A stretch of 64,000 bases of DNA from NCBI GenBank assembly GCA_023935145.1, contig CM043697.1:54827001-54891000 (forward strand), given 5' to 3'. The position numbers and the translations under genes were made by a program. Of this stretch, positions 11,918 to 25,215 are shown piece after piece; positions within the stretch are counted from its first letter, which is position 1; the number at the start of each line of letters is the position of its first letter. The notes under the pieces were generated by a model. The model ran no database searches. It worked only from the letters and a program-made list of their open reading frames with translations, and had not been told where the DNA came from. Source of the DNA: Bretschneidera sinensis (taxonomy: Eukaryota; Streptophyta; Magnoliopsida; Brassicales; Akaniaceae).

Positions 11918-13146
11918 TCCCCTTGGAGCTGTTCAGCCTTCTATGTCCAAAAACAAGCTGAACTAGAACGAGGAGCCCCTAGGCTAGTTATTAATTATAA
12001 ACCTCTAAATAAGGTCTTACAATGGATCAGATACCCTATTCCCAATAAAAAGGACCTTCTCAATAGGCTTCATGATTCTGCTATATTTTCAAAATTCGAT
12101 TTAAAATCAGGATTTTGGCAAATTCAAATAAGTGAACAAGATAAATATAAAACTACTTTCAATGTCCCTTTTGGCCATTACAAATGGAACGTAATGCCTT
12201 TTGGACTCAAAAATGCTCCTTCTAAATTTCAAAATATTATTAATGATATCTTTAATGATTATTCTAATTTTAGCATAACATATATTGATGATATCTTGAT
12301 ATTTTCAAAATCAGTAGATCAACATTTTAAGCATCTTAAAACATTTTTTCAAATTATCAAAACTAATGGATTACTGTTATCAGAATCCAAGATGAAATTA
12401 TTCCAGACAAAAGTCAGATTTTTAGGACATATGATTTTTCAAGGAACTATTAAACCTATAGATATACTATAGAATTCGCCAATAAATTCCCTGATGAAAT
12501 TAAGGATAAAACCCAACTTCAAATATTTTTATGATGTTTAAATTACATATCAGATTATTTCCCTCATATGAGACAAATTTGCGAACCTTTATATACAAGA
12601 CTTCGCAAAAATCCAGAACCATGGTCCACACAACACACTGAAGTCGTAAGATTTATCAAGACAAAAGTATTAAGTCTTCCATGTTTAGGTATCCTGTCCC
12701 CTTCAGCTCAAATTATTGTTGAGACTGATGCCTCCGACACAGGATATGGTGGTATACTCAAATAGATTCTTCCAGAAAAATTCAATGAGCAAATTGTCCG
12801 TTATCATTTCGGTATTTGGCTCGGAGCTCAAAAAAATTATTCAACTATTAAAAAAGAAATTTTATCCATTGTTTTATGTATATCAAAATTCCAAGACGAT
12901 TTATACAGCAAAACATTTTTACTTTGAATTGATTGCGAATATGCTAAAGAAATTTTACAAAAAGGTGTTCAAAATTTAGTTTCAAAACAAATCTTTGCAA
13001 GATGGAAAACAATTCTGAGTGCATTCGATTTTACAATAGAATACATCAAAGGAGAGAATAATTCCCTGCCTGACTTCCTTACCCGGGAATTTTTGCAGGA
13101 ACATCAGCAACATGTCAACATCCCGAAATGGCAAACAGAAGGTTAA
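11917..13146 (+). pseudogene. EPRV copy E: RT and RNase H, ORF1 end
   Basis: The RT begins at the SPWSCSAFYVQ segment and is open through the palm, with the catalytic YIDD at 12281-12292, until a 1-nt loss near 12,465. The RT primes DNA synthesis on pregenomic RNA. RNase H follows, with stops near 12,531 (Gly to TGA), 12763-12765 (Gln to TAG) and 12925-12927 (CGA to TGA). ORF1 ends at 13144-13146, overlapping ORF2. This is one of three places in the window where the RT catalytic motif survives. Confidence 0.86.
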
Positions 13147-14289
13147 CCCACTTTCATCCCCAAAACCTCAGGAACCCTCTAACTATTATTCCCTATTATC
13201 CTCCCCAAGACCTCCATTATCTCCATTCACTCCAAGAATTCCAATAAGGCCAAATAATAGATTTGCACCATTAGAAGAATTCCCTGAATTATCATCTCCA
13301 TCATATGCCCAAATATTATCTTCACAACCCAAAATACCACCCACTCAATATCAAGAAAAATCCATCCAAGAACATATTAGTTGTACCAGTATGCCTTTAC
13401 CAAACAATGACCATGATAATAATCCTATTATGTAATATTTATATACTAATCAAGTTTTCTCTGCAAGTTTTCACTTCATTCCTGAAGATATAAGAAAAAC
13501 CCAGCATTATTATGAGTTAATTTTAGTAGATACTAAATCTGCCGATATTACTCACACCCATGATCCCCTAGACCATAACAAAATTATTTATTCCAAATGT
13601 AAAATCCAAAAAATTATCAGTCAAGACAAAATCCATGACCATTACAAACCTAATCCCTTTTTTATAGCCTTCAATCCTCCAACTTATAATTACCATGACT
13701 ACCAAAAAGCCTGGTTCAATATGTTTTTTGTCAAACCAAAGACTCATTCATTGTTTATCTTTTTTGATAAAAAATGCAGATTTGATTTTCCCATATGGTT
13801 TTTAGATTGGTGGGCATTTTTCGGTATCAGCTCACCTCTTTTCCCTTCCAAAATTCAAGAATCACTCACTTATTTTACATCTCATATTTCTGGTCATAAA
13901 CCCTACATCCATGAATTATTATTCATATCTCTTTTTGCTATACCATGGATTCTAGCGTGGGATTACACTATTACCGCATTGGTTATGGATACAATTCAAT
14001 AAAAAGAACTTTCAAAATTAAATGGTGGGCAAAATATAACTGTTCTTATTCTGACATCAACTTTGTGAAAAGTTGGTTTCAAAATAATCCTCTCCATCTC
14101 ATGAAAGAATCAAAAGCAACGTCTTCCAATATGTCAAAAAGAGAACGAAGAAAGAAATTATTTGAAGAACTGTCATAAATATCAGACAGCGATGAAGATA
14201 GCACCCAATCTCCATCTGCCAATCCCAATACTCCACCCAACTATTGGGCCCAAGATCCTTTTGAAGATTATGATTATGAAACAAGATAA
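13112..14289 (+). pseudogene. EPRV copy E: ORF2, broken
   Basis: ORF2 starts at ATG 13112. A Gln-to-TAA stop lies at 13433-13435, a 1-nt loss near 13,979 shifts the frame, and another Gln-to-TAA stop lies at 14176-14178. The inherited TAA is at 14287-14289. The domain layout is as in copy C. Confidence 0.85.
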
Positions 14290-15054
14290 AGATTCCTACC
14301 GACACAAAAAGACAAAAATAGTATGAAACACTCAAGAAAATCAAAAAGCAAAATATTACGCCGACACAAGAAGACATAAACAGTATGAAGCACTCAAGAC
14401 ACAAACAGTAAAAGTAATCAGCAAGATTCCCAGCCGACGCAAGAAAACAAAAACGAGCACTTCGACAGCACAAAAGCAAGATATTCTTAAGCAAAAGCAA
14501 GATCCTTAGCAAGAAAGTATCAATCAATAATTCCGGACTTCATCCTCTTTCAAGTCCGTCAACACTTTGTATAAATTAAGTTGTAAATTTCTTTCGTAAT
14601 CAAGAGTTTATTTCAGAGTTGGTTTTAGTGAGAAAATTTTTAGAGAAAAGTTTTAAGTGCACTCTGTAAAGCAATCAAGTGATCTTTTCACAAAGCACCG
14701 TAAGCTACTCTTTGATTTTAATCACAATATATAAAATCAGCTGTTTATTATCAAACTTTGTGATTTTACTTACTGTTTTCTGTAACTTATTATTATTTTC
14801 TTTTACAATACGATCCTGTTTTCAGTTGGTATCAGAGCTATGTTGTTGTTTCTTTTTTGATTCTGTTAATCTTCTTTCTTTGATTATATTGCCTTCAAGA
14901 TCTCTGGTGTCTGAGTGTTGGTAAGGCCGTTGGTCAGCCCTTTGTAAGTCTGTTGGTCAACACATAGTGCGGTGGTCCCAGTTGGTCGTCCCGACACTCA
15001 CTATTCACTTTTGTTAACCTCAGTCTTCTTTGCCATATCTTCAAAACTCTTTGT
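14290..15054 (+). promoter_or_regulatory. EPRV copy E leader
   Basis: This leader has a TATA-like box (14570-14577), two copies of the 62-bp repeat and the primer site at 14827. About 14 nt around the 'tcttgttact' segment near 14,900 are missing relative to other copies. The GGTCCC-type repeat near 14,980 is duplicated (GTGGTCCCAGTTGGTCGTCCCG). Confidence 0.68.
14827..14840 (+). other. tRNA-iMet primer-binding site
   Basis: TGGTATCAGAGCTA matches the complement of initiator tRNA-Met at 13 of 14 positions; the first 12 are exact. Confidence 0.87.
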
Positions 15055-18000
15055 TTGGACAGACTCTTTAGGAGACATCGACAGGGTGATGACTCATCAT
15101 CCGTGTCAGGATCCAATACCTCTTCTCCTCCAAGAAGTCATGATCATCCCACTAATGATCATAGAGACCCAAATTATACTGTCAATAGTCAAGAGATAAA
15201 CATAGCCAAAATAGAACAAGATCTTCTTAACTGGCATATACCTAGTCAAAAGATCAATAGGATTTATCAAGTAGGTAGTTTTAACTTTAGATCAGACTAC
15301 TCTATCAAAACAACAGAACAAACATATAGTATTAGTAGAGAAAATGAAAGTATTAAATTATTATCGTTACCTGCCATGAGATAGACAAGAAGGTTTTAAA
15401 TATCTTCATTTAGGATTAGTTCAAATAGCTATAAAACCATTACATCGTTTAGGAATTGATACTCCTGTATTAATGATGCTTAGAGATGCTAGGCATTTAA
15501 ATTTTCAAAACTCTTTATTATCTTTAGTAGCTTCCAATATTCATAATTGTCCTGTTTATTTTAATTGTTATCCCAATTTTTTGATAGATTTGTAAGACCT
15601 AAATCTCATAGATACTCTTACATTAGATATACAATTAAAAGGATTAGATATTAAAACAGGAACTAGAAATTTGAATATTATTTATAAAGTTTATTATAAT
15701 GTTTTGACCACTAAGATTAACCCTAAAGCTTTATTACAAACCAAACCAGGAGAAACTCTTCTTCTAGAAGCTAATACTTTCCATGCCAATACTATTACCC
15801 CAAAGTTATTAAAATGGAATCAAATCACTATTCTTGATTTTTAGAAATTTGAATCTATGGTTCCCCCAGAGAACTAGCAAATTCAAATGTTTCCCACATC
15901 AGTAAATCCAATGATGGAAGTATTATTATCATATTTGCCTCTGATAATTTGTCCTCTTCTTCATCATCAAGACAATTAGTCTCCAATAGGATTAGAAACC
16001 CTTTATATGATGATCCTCAGATATTACCTCCTAGACGTAGTCTAGATTCAATAACTCAAAACCATTTATTAGGTGTGGATTTTCATCCAACCATACCTAA
16101 AGGATATTATGAAACTGATTCCTTTAGAACAGCATTAGAAGCAGATAAAGTAGGAGAAACTTCTATAAAAAATGAAGTTCAAGATCCCTCTCCCGGAAAG
16201 TCAGACATGTATGAATTAAATGTCATAATGAGTTCTAACTATGAAATTAACAAAGATCTACTAAGAAAGGATTTTCTATCAAAAGAAAATAGGAAAAGAA
16301 CAAATTGGTTTTCTCAAACATTTTCTGAACAAGAAAAGTCCAAAATCCGTGAAGAATGGTATGGTCACATGAATGAAATTCGTTGTGACATATTATTCTT
16401 TGACTGGTTTGAAATATACACTTTCAATAACAAAATTTATAACTCTTTTGCAAGAAATCATCCTGATTTAGACAAACCCAATCAAATAGATGTTATTACT
16501 AAATTAGAACAAAATTGGACTTCCTCAACCAACCAGGTTTCGTCATCCATTCATCCTTCATTAAACAATTTAAAATTAAATCCACCTTTTTTTTAAAGAA
16601 GAAATTCCTGCAGCCCCTTTCAAAATCCTTAAAAACCCTGATAATAAGGAACGAATTCTTACAGGATCTGATATATCACATCTTTATGAGCAAAATAATT
16701 ATACTAATCAAAATCTAGCCACAATCTCCACCCATCTGAATTCCATTAGCCATGCTGTTGACTTCATTGACCATAAAATTGATAGTCTTCCCTCCAAAAT
16801 CCCCCGGGAGAGAGTCACAGAACCAATCATTTCAAAACCTATTACCTATACACCCAGAATTCAGAAACCACCAACCATTACTCAACCTATCTTCACTCCC
16901 CATATCGAAACTGATATCGTTACTTTAGGAGATGATGACATATTAGCCTCTATTAATGAACGATTAAAACAATTAAGTATAAAAGAAGAACCTAAGGAAG
17001 AATCTAGCTCAAAAGGAGAAGAATCTATTCATGAGATAGACAGAAATTTAATTAGTGAAATTAGAGATTATGATGAAGTAAATAGGTTTGAAGAAAGACA
17101 GCTTGCTGTTCAAGCTAAGTATGACAGTGACGCCATTTATGAATGGAACCTTGATGGCGCCAGTGAGCATAACATTCTAGACATGCTCCAAGAAATGGCT
17201 ATGGCAGCAACCTCCTATAGAACCAAACCCACCAATACCAATAAAGGTATCACTAAATCTATTATTGCAGGGTTTACTGGAACCATGAAGGGATGGTGGG
17301 CAAATTACCTCACTGAAGAAAATTGATAAGAAGTATTAGAATCCACCAAGGACAGCAGCTCCCAATCAGTAATAGACCCACAAAAAGGAGAAGTCAGAAT
17401 TTTCACAACAAAAATAGAAAATGCATTTGAAACCCTGATTTACGCTATTACCAAACACTTTATAGGAGATCCAAATAGATGGATAGTCAGGTCTTCTGAA
17501 ATTCTTCTCAATTTGACCTGCCCAACCATGCAAGATTTTAGATGGTACAAGGATGTTTTCTTTGCCAAAGTATTCATTAGAAAAGATTCCAATAATGCTT
17601 ATTGGAAAGAGAAATTTATTAGTGGACTTCCCAAACTATTTGCAGAAAAAGTTAGACAACGCATTAGAGACCTCAACAATGGAAACCTTCCCTATGATGA
17701 TCTCTCCTATGGAGAAATTATTAGTTTTATCAATAATGAAGGCCTTACCCTTTGTAACGATATTAAGTTAAAATCCAAAATGAAATCAGAACTTCATCAG
17801 AGCAAAAAGGAACTAGGATACTTCTGTGCTCAATATGGATTTGAAACTATTAGGGCCCCATCAACTATTAAGAAAAAGAAAGCTAAGTCCATTAGAAAAC
17901 AAACCTATAGGAAACCCTTTAAGCCCAATAGGTTTGCTAAACCCAATAGACCTAGCACTTCTATTAATCCCAGGCCCAGGAAAACTAGAAATCCAAAAAC

Positions 18001-18751
18001 CCATGATTCAAACCCAAAGTCCTCTAAAGCTTGCTTCAAATGTGGATGTCTTGGTCATTGAGCTAATAATTGCAAAGTGAAGCAAAAAATAAACAAATTA
18101 AAAATAGATGACTCATTAAAACAACAACTATTAAAAGTAATGATTATTGACTCTCAGACAGAAGAAGACCCTTCTTCATCTGACAATGATGATGTCATAT
18201 ATACTATGCAAGAGACTTCCAACGCAGAATCCTCTGATGAATCACAATCTTGTAATTGTGATAAAGGACTTTGTACATGCAGATCTATAAACATGATCTC
18301 CTCCCAAAAAGAATTCCTATTAGACATCATAGACAAAATTGATGACCCTATCACTAAAAAGGATTATCTAGTAAAATTAAGAGATTTAGTTTGCGAAGAA
18401 AAAAGATTAAAAGACCCAGAACCTTTTAATCTATCAAAAATCTTAGAATCAAAATTTAGTAAACCCAAGACTGCTAGTATTCAAGATTTACAAGTAGAAG
18501 TCAACACTATGAAAGAACAAATAAAGACCATTCAGCAAGAAACTGCAGCTATCAAAGCTAGAATGATTAATCTTGAGATTAAAGGTCTTAAAGAATCAAT
18601 ACTATCTCCCACAGACAAGAAAGGAAAGTCTATTGCCCCTAGCAAAGCATCTTCTTCAAACAATGAAGAAGAACCCACAGTAAATCCTGATGAAAGCTTC
18701 ATTAGTTTAATAGAAAGGATTAATTACCAGAAATGGTATATTAGAATTTCT
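15055..18751 (+). pseudogene. EPRV copy F: ORF1 from movement protein to protease edge
   Basis: The ORF1 start codon is changed from ATG to TTG at 15055. A 5-nt loss near 15,378 breaks the movement protein. The stop at 15593-15595 and its surrounding 60 nt are identical to copy A (3001-3060). From 15,949 the linker is open until a T-run gain near 16,589. A 78-nt deletion near 17,084 removes the start of the coat domain. The coat protein has a double stop near 17,325, then is open from 17,513 to the knuckle, where the Trp codon is TGA (18059-18061). A spacer with a coiled-coil-like stretch follows. The copy ends in the segment just before the protease, where it jumps back to movement-protein sequence. 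Confidence 0.85.
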
Positions 18752-18760
18752 TTTATGATT

Positions 18761-21700
18761 ATGATGGAAGTGTTATTATCAGATTTGCCTCTGATAATCT
18801 GTCCTCTTCTTCATCATCAAGATGATCAGTCTCCAATAGGATTAGAACCCCTTTATATGATGATCCTCAGATATTACCTCCTAGACATAGTCTGGATTCA
18901 AGAACTCAAAGCCATTTATTAGGTGTGGATTTTCATCCAACCATACCTAAAGGATATTATGAAACTGATTCCTTTAGAACAGCATTAGAAGCAGATCAAG
19001 TAGGGGAAACTTCTATATAAAATGAAGTTCAAGATCCCTCTCCCACAAAGTTAGGCATGTATGAATTAAATGTCATTATGAGTTCTAACTATGAAATTAA
19101 CAAAGATCTACTAAGAAAGGATTTTCTATCAAAAGAAAATTGGAAAAGAACAAATTGGTTTGCTCAAACATTTTCTGAACAAGAAAAGTCCAAAATTCGT
19201 GAAGAATGGTATGGTCACATGAATATACACTTTCAATTACAAAATTTATAACCCTTTTGCAAGAAATCATCCTGATTTAGACAAACCCAATCAAATAGAT
19301 GTTATTACTAAATTAGAACAAAATTAGACTATACACCCGGGAGATAGTCACAGAACCAATCATTTCAAACCCTATTACCTATACACCCAGCATTCAGAAA
19401 CCACCAACCATTACTCAACTTATCTTCACTCCCTATACCGAAACTGATATCATTACTTTAGGAGATGATGACATATTAGCCTCTATTAATGAACGATTAA
19501 AACAATTAAGTATAATATAAGAACCTAAGGAAGAATCTAGCTCAAAAGGAAAAGAATCTATTCATGAGATAGAAAGAGATTTAATTAGTGAAATATGATT
19601 AAGTAAATAAAATCAATTATAGAACCAGAGCACCTTTGCCTACAACTAGAAATTATTATCCCAGACCTACCCTTCCAAATCTCCAATTTGAAGAAAGACA
19701 GCTTGCTGTTCAAGCTAAGTATGACAGTGACGCCATTTATGAATGGAACCATGATGGCGCCAGTGAGCATAACATTCAAGACATGCTCCAAGAAATGGCT
19801 ATGGCAGCAACCTCCTATAGAACCAAACCCACCAATACCAATAAAGGTATCACTAAATCTATTATTGCAGGGTTTACTGGAACCCTTAAGGGATGGTGGA
19901 CAAATTACCTCACTGAAGAAAACCGACAAGAAGTATTAGAATCCACCAAGGACATCAGCCCCAAATCAGTAATAGACCCACAAAAAGGAGAAGTCAGAAT
20001 TTTCACAACAAAACTAGAAAATGCATTTGAAACCCTGATTTACGCTATTACCAAACATTTTGTAGGAGATCCAGATAGATGGATAGCCAGGTCTTCTGAA
20101 ATTCTTCTCCATTTGACCTGCCCTACCATGCAAGATTTTAGATGGTACAAGGATGTTTTCCTTGCTAAAGTATTTATTAGAAAAGATTCCAATAATGCTT
20201 ATTGGAAAGAGAAATTTATTAGTGGACTTCCCAAACTTTTTGTAAAAAAAGTTAGACAACGCATTAGAGACCTCAATAATGGAAACCTTCCATATAATGA
20301 TCTCTCCTATAGAGAAATTATTAGCTTTATCAATAATGAAGGCCTTGCCCTTTGTAACGATATTAAGTTAAAATCCAAAATGAAATCAAAACTTCATCAG
20401 AGCAAAAAGGAACTAGGATCCTTCTGTGCTCAATATGGATTTGAAACTATTAGGGCCCTATCAGCTATTAAGAAAAAGAAAGCTAAGTCCATTAGAAAAC
20501 AAACCTATAGGAAACCCTTTAAGCCCAATAGGTTTGCTAAACCCAATAGACCTAGTACTTCTATTAATCCCAGGCCCAAGAAAACTAGAAATCCAAAAAC
20601 CCATGATTCAAACCCAAAGTCCTCTAAGGCTTGCTTCAAATGTGGACGTCTTAGTCATTGGGCCAAGAATTGCAAAGTGAAGCAAAAAATCAACGAATTA
20701 GAAATAGATGACTCATTAAAACAACAACTATTAAAAGTAATGATTATTGACTCTCAGTCAGAAGAAAATCCTTCTTCATCTGACAATGATGTGTCATATA
20801 TACTATGCAAGAGACTTCCAACACATAATCCTCTGATGAATCACAATCTTGTAATTGTGATGAAGGACTTTGTACATGCAGATCTATAAATATGATCTCC
20901 TCCCAAAAAGAATTCCTATTAGACATCATAGACAAAATTGATGACCCTATCACTAAAAAGGATTATCTAGTAAAATTAAGAGATTTAGTTTGCGAAGAAA
21001 AACGATTAAAAGACCCAGAACCTTTTAATCTATCAAAAATCTTAGAATCAAAATTTAGTAAACCCAAGACTGCTAGTATTCAAGATTTACAAGTAGAAGT
21101 CAACACTATGAAAGAACAAATAAAGACCATTCAGCAAGAAACTGCAGCTATCAAAGCCAAAATGATTAATCTTGAGATTAAAGGTCTCAGAGAATCAATA
21201 TTATCTCCCACAGACAAGAAAGGAAAGTCTATTACCTCTAGCAGGGCACCTTCGTTAAACAATGAAGAAGAACCCACAGTAAATCCTGATGAAAGCTTCA
21301 TTAGTTTAATAGAAAGGATTAATTACTAGAAATGGTATATTAGAATTTCTATTGTTATTAATGAAGAATACCATATAAACACCACAGCCCTTGTTGATTC
21401 TGGTGCTGACCAGAATTGTCTCAAGGAAGGCCTTGTCCCTACCAAATACTATGAAAAAACCACTGAAAGGTTAAATACTGCTAGTGGTTCAAAATTAAAT
21501 GTAGAATACAAAATAAGCAATTCTTACGTATGTAACGATGGTTACTGCCTAAGAACGCATTTTATATTTGTTGAAAACATACATCAGAACACTATCCTAG
21601 GAACGTCTTTCCTTACCCAAATATATCCCTTCACAGTTAGTCATTTAGGAATAGAAACCAACCTATTAGGACAAAAGTTATTTTTCCCTTTCCTTCAACC

Positions 21701-23311
21701 CATAGATACCAAAGACCTAAATCTATTACAAGCCAATAGTCTTCATCGTCAAATAAATTTAATCCAAAATAAACAAGCCTATATTAGCTTTCTAAAAGAA
21801 GAAATCCATTACAAAAAAATAGAACAAAAATTAAGAGAAGCCCAAGTCCAAGCCCAAATTAAAGAATTAGAAATAACCTTTAAAAAAGAAATTTGTGCTA
21901 ATATCCCAAACGCCTTTTGGGAAAGCAAAAAGTACATAGTTTCTGTACCATATGAGCCCGGCTTTAAAGAAAAAGACATTCCATCAAAGTCCAGGCCCAT
22001 CCAAATGAACCAAGAACTGCTAAGTTATTGTCAAGAAGAAATTAAAGGATTATTAGAGAAAAGATTAATCCGGCCCAGCAAGTCTCCTTGGAGCTGTTCA
22101 GCCTTCTATGTCCAAAAACAAGCTGAACTAGAACGAGGAGCCCCTAGGCTAGTTATTAATTATAAACCTCTAAATAAGGTCTTATAATGGATCAAATACC
22201 CTATTCCCAATAAAAAGGACCTTCTCAATAAGCTTCATGATTCTGCTATATTTTCAAAATTCGATTTAAAATTAGGATTTTGACAAATTCAAATAAGTGA
22301 GCAAGATAAATATAAAACTGCTTTCAATGTCCCTTTTGGCCATTACGAATGGAACGTAATGCCTTTTGGACTCAAAAATGCTCCTTCTGAATTTCAAAAT
22401 ATTATTAACGATATCTTTAATGATTATTCTAATTTTAGCATAACATATATTGATGATATCCTGATATTTTCAAAATCAATAGATCAACATTTTAAGCATC
22501 TTAAAACATTTTTTCAAATTATCAAAACTAATGAATTAGTATTATTAGAATCCAAGATGAAATTATTCCAGACAAAAGTCGGATTTTTAGGACATATGAT
22601 TTTTCAAGGAACTATTAAACCTATAAATAGATCTATAGAATTCGCCAATAAATTCCCTGATGAAATTAAGGATAAAACTCAACTTCAAAGATTTTTAGGA
22701 TGTTTAAATTACATATCAGATTATTTCCCTCATATGAGACAAATTTGTGAACCTTTATATAAAAGACTTCGCAAAAATCCAGAACCATGGTCCCCACAAC
22801 ACACTGAAGTCGTAAGATTTATCAAGACAAAAGTATTAAGTCTTCCATGTTTAGGTATCCTGTCCCCTTCAGCTCAAATTATTGTTGAGACTGATGCCTT
22901 CGACACAGGATATGGTGGTATACTCAAACAGATTCTTCCAGAAAAATCCAATGAGCAAATTGTCCGTTATCATTCCGGTATTTGGCTCGGAGCTCAAAAA
23001 AATTATTCAACTATTAAAAAAGAAATTTTATCAATTGTTTTATGTATATCAAAACTCCAAGGCGATTTGTACAGCAAAACATTTTTACTTCGAATTGATT
23101 ACATCTGCTAAAGAAATTTTACAAAAAGATGTTCAAAATTTAGTTTCAAAACAAATCTTTGCAAGATGGCAAGCAATTCTGAGTGCATTCGATTTTACAA
23201 TAGAATACATCAAAGGAAAAGAATAATTCCCTGCCTGACTTCATTACCCAGGAATTTTTGCAGGAACATCAGCAACATTTCAGCATCTCAAAAGGGCAAA
23301 CAGAAGGTTAA
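18761..23311 (+). pseudogene. EPRV copy G: ORF1 from linker to RNase H (most complete protease-RT)
   Basis: This copy starts at the movement-protein end and runs to the ORF1 stop at 23309-23311. Losses of about 45 nt (near 19,223) and 285 nt (near 19,331) remove much of the linker. Stops include 18823 and 19018. The coat protein and CCHC knuckle (CFKCGRLSHWAKNC) are open from 19,636 to a 1-nt loss near 20,789. The spacer ends in a TAG at 21327, shared with the copy at 40,640. The protease has the catalytic DSG triplet at 21396-21404. The RT has stops at 22185 and near 22,281, then is open over the YIDD palm (near 22,449) and RNase H until a 2-nt loss near 23,106. Confidence 0.87.
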
Positions 23312-24454
23312 CCCACCTTCATCCCCAAAACCTCAAGAACCCTCTAACTATTATTCCCCATTATCCTCCCCAAGACCTCCATTATCTCCATTCACTCCAA
23401 GAATTCCAATAAGGCCAAATAATAGATTTGCACAATTAGAAGAATTCCCTGAATTATCATCTCCATCATATGCCCAAATATTATCTTCACATCCCAAAAT
23501 ACCACCCACTCAATATCAAGAAAAATCATCCAAGAACATATTAGTTGTACCAGTATGCCTTTACCAAACAATGACCATGATAATAATCCTATTATGCAAT
23601 ATTTATATACTAACCAAGTTTTCCCTACAGGTTTTCACTTCATTCCTGAAGATATAAGAAAAACCCAGCATTATTATGACTAAATTTTAGTAGATACTAA
23701 ATCTACTGAGATTACTCACACCCATGATCCCCTAGACCATAACAAAAATATTTATTCCAAATGTAAAATCCAAAAAATTATCAGTCCAGACAAAATCCAT
23801 GACCATTACAAACCTAATCCCTTTTCTATAGCCTTCAATCCTCCAACTTATAATTATCATGACTACCAAAAAGCCTGGTTCAATATGTTTTTTGTCAAAC
23901 CAAAGACTCATTCATGGTTTATCTTTTTTGATAAAAAATGCAAATTTGATTTTCCCATATGGTTTTTAGATTGGTGGGCATTTTTCGGTATCAGCTCACC
24001 TCTTTTCCCTTCCAAAATTCAGGAATCACTCACCTATTTTACATCTCATATTTCTGGTCATAAACCCTACATCCATGAATTATTATTCATATCTCTTTTT
24101 ATTATACCCTGGATTCTAGCGTGGGATTACAGTATTACTGCATCCGATTATGGATACAATTCCATAAAAAGAACTTTCAAAATTAAATGGTGGGCAAAAT
24201 ATGACTGTTCTTATTCTGACATCAACTTTGTGAAAAGTCGGTTTCAAAATAATCCTCTCCACCTCATGAAAGAATCAAAAGCAACGTCTTCCAATATGTC
24301 AAAAAGAGAACGAAGAAAGAAATTATTTGAAGAACTGTCACAAATATCAGACAGCGATGAAGATAGTACCCATTCTCCATCTACCAATCCCAATACTCCA
24401 CCCAACTATTGGGCTCAAGATCCTTTTGAAGATTATGATTATGAAACAAGATAA
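23277..24454 (+). pseudogene. EPRV copy G: ORF2, start lost
   Basis: The ORF2 ATG is changed to ATT at 23277-23279. A 1-nt loss near 23,527 shifts the frame, and a stop follows near 23,681. The C-terminal half (23,885-24,454), with the aromatic block and acidic tail, is open for 189 codons. Confidence 0.84.
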
Positions 24455-25215
24455 AGATTTCTGCCGACACAAAAAGACAAAAATAGTATGAAGCACTCAA
24501 GAAAATCAAAAAGCAAAATATTCTTCCGACACAAGAAGACACAAACAGTATGAAGCACTCAAGACACAAACAGTAAAAGCAATCAGCAAGATTCCCAGTC
24601 GACGCAAGAAAACAAAAACAAGCACTTCGACAGCACAAAAGCAAGATATTCTTAAGCAAAAGCAAGATCCTTAGCAAGAAAGTATCAATCAATAATTCCG
24701 AACTTCATCCTCTTTCAAGTCCGTTAACACTTTGTATAAATTAAGTTGTAAATTTTCTTTTGTAATCAAGAGTTTATTTCAGAGTTGGTTTTAGTGAGAA
24801 AAATTTTAGAGAAAAGTTTTAAGTGCACTCTGTAAAGCAAACAAGTGATCTTTTCATAAAGCACTATAAGCTACTCTTTGATTTTAATCACAATATATAA
24901 AATCAGCTGTTTATTATCAAACTTTGTGATTTTACTTACTGTTTTCTGTTACTTACTGTTATTTTCTTTTACAATACGATCCTGTTTTCAGTTGGTATCA
25001 GAGCCAAGTTGTTGTTTCTATTTTGATTCTGTTCATCTTCTTGCTTTGGTTATATTGCCTTCAAGACTCTTGTTACTCTGGTGTCTGAGTGTTGGTAAGG
25101 CCGTTGGTCAGCCCTTTGTAAGTTCGTTGTTCAGCCCATAGTGTGGTGGTCCCGGCAGGCACTATTCACTGTTGTTCACTCTAGTATTCTTTGCTATATC
25201 TTCAAATCTCTTTGT
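24455..25215 (+). promoter_or_regulatory. EPRV copy G/H leader
   Basis: This is a full leader joining copy G to copy H without a break, which shows head-to-tail arrangement. It has two 62-bp repeats, a TATA-like box (TATAAATT, 24735-24742), the primer site at 24993, and the paired GTTGGTCAGCCC / GTTGTTCAGCCC repeat. Confidence 0.7.
24993..25006 (+). other. tRNA-iMet primer-binding site
   Basis: TGGTATCAGAGCCA is an exact complement of the initiator tRNA-Met 3' end. Confidence 0.9.

Noticed and set aside
14099..14527. Hydrophobic Leu/Cys/Phe-rich minus-strand frames opposite the ORF2 end and leader
   Set aside because: They are antisense to ORF2 and the A-rich 62-bp repeats; the composition explains the hydrophobic look.
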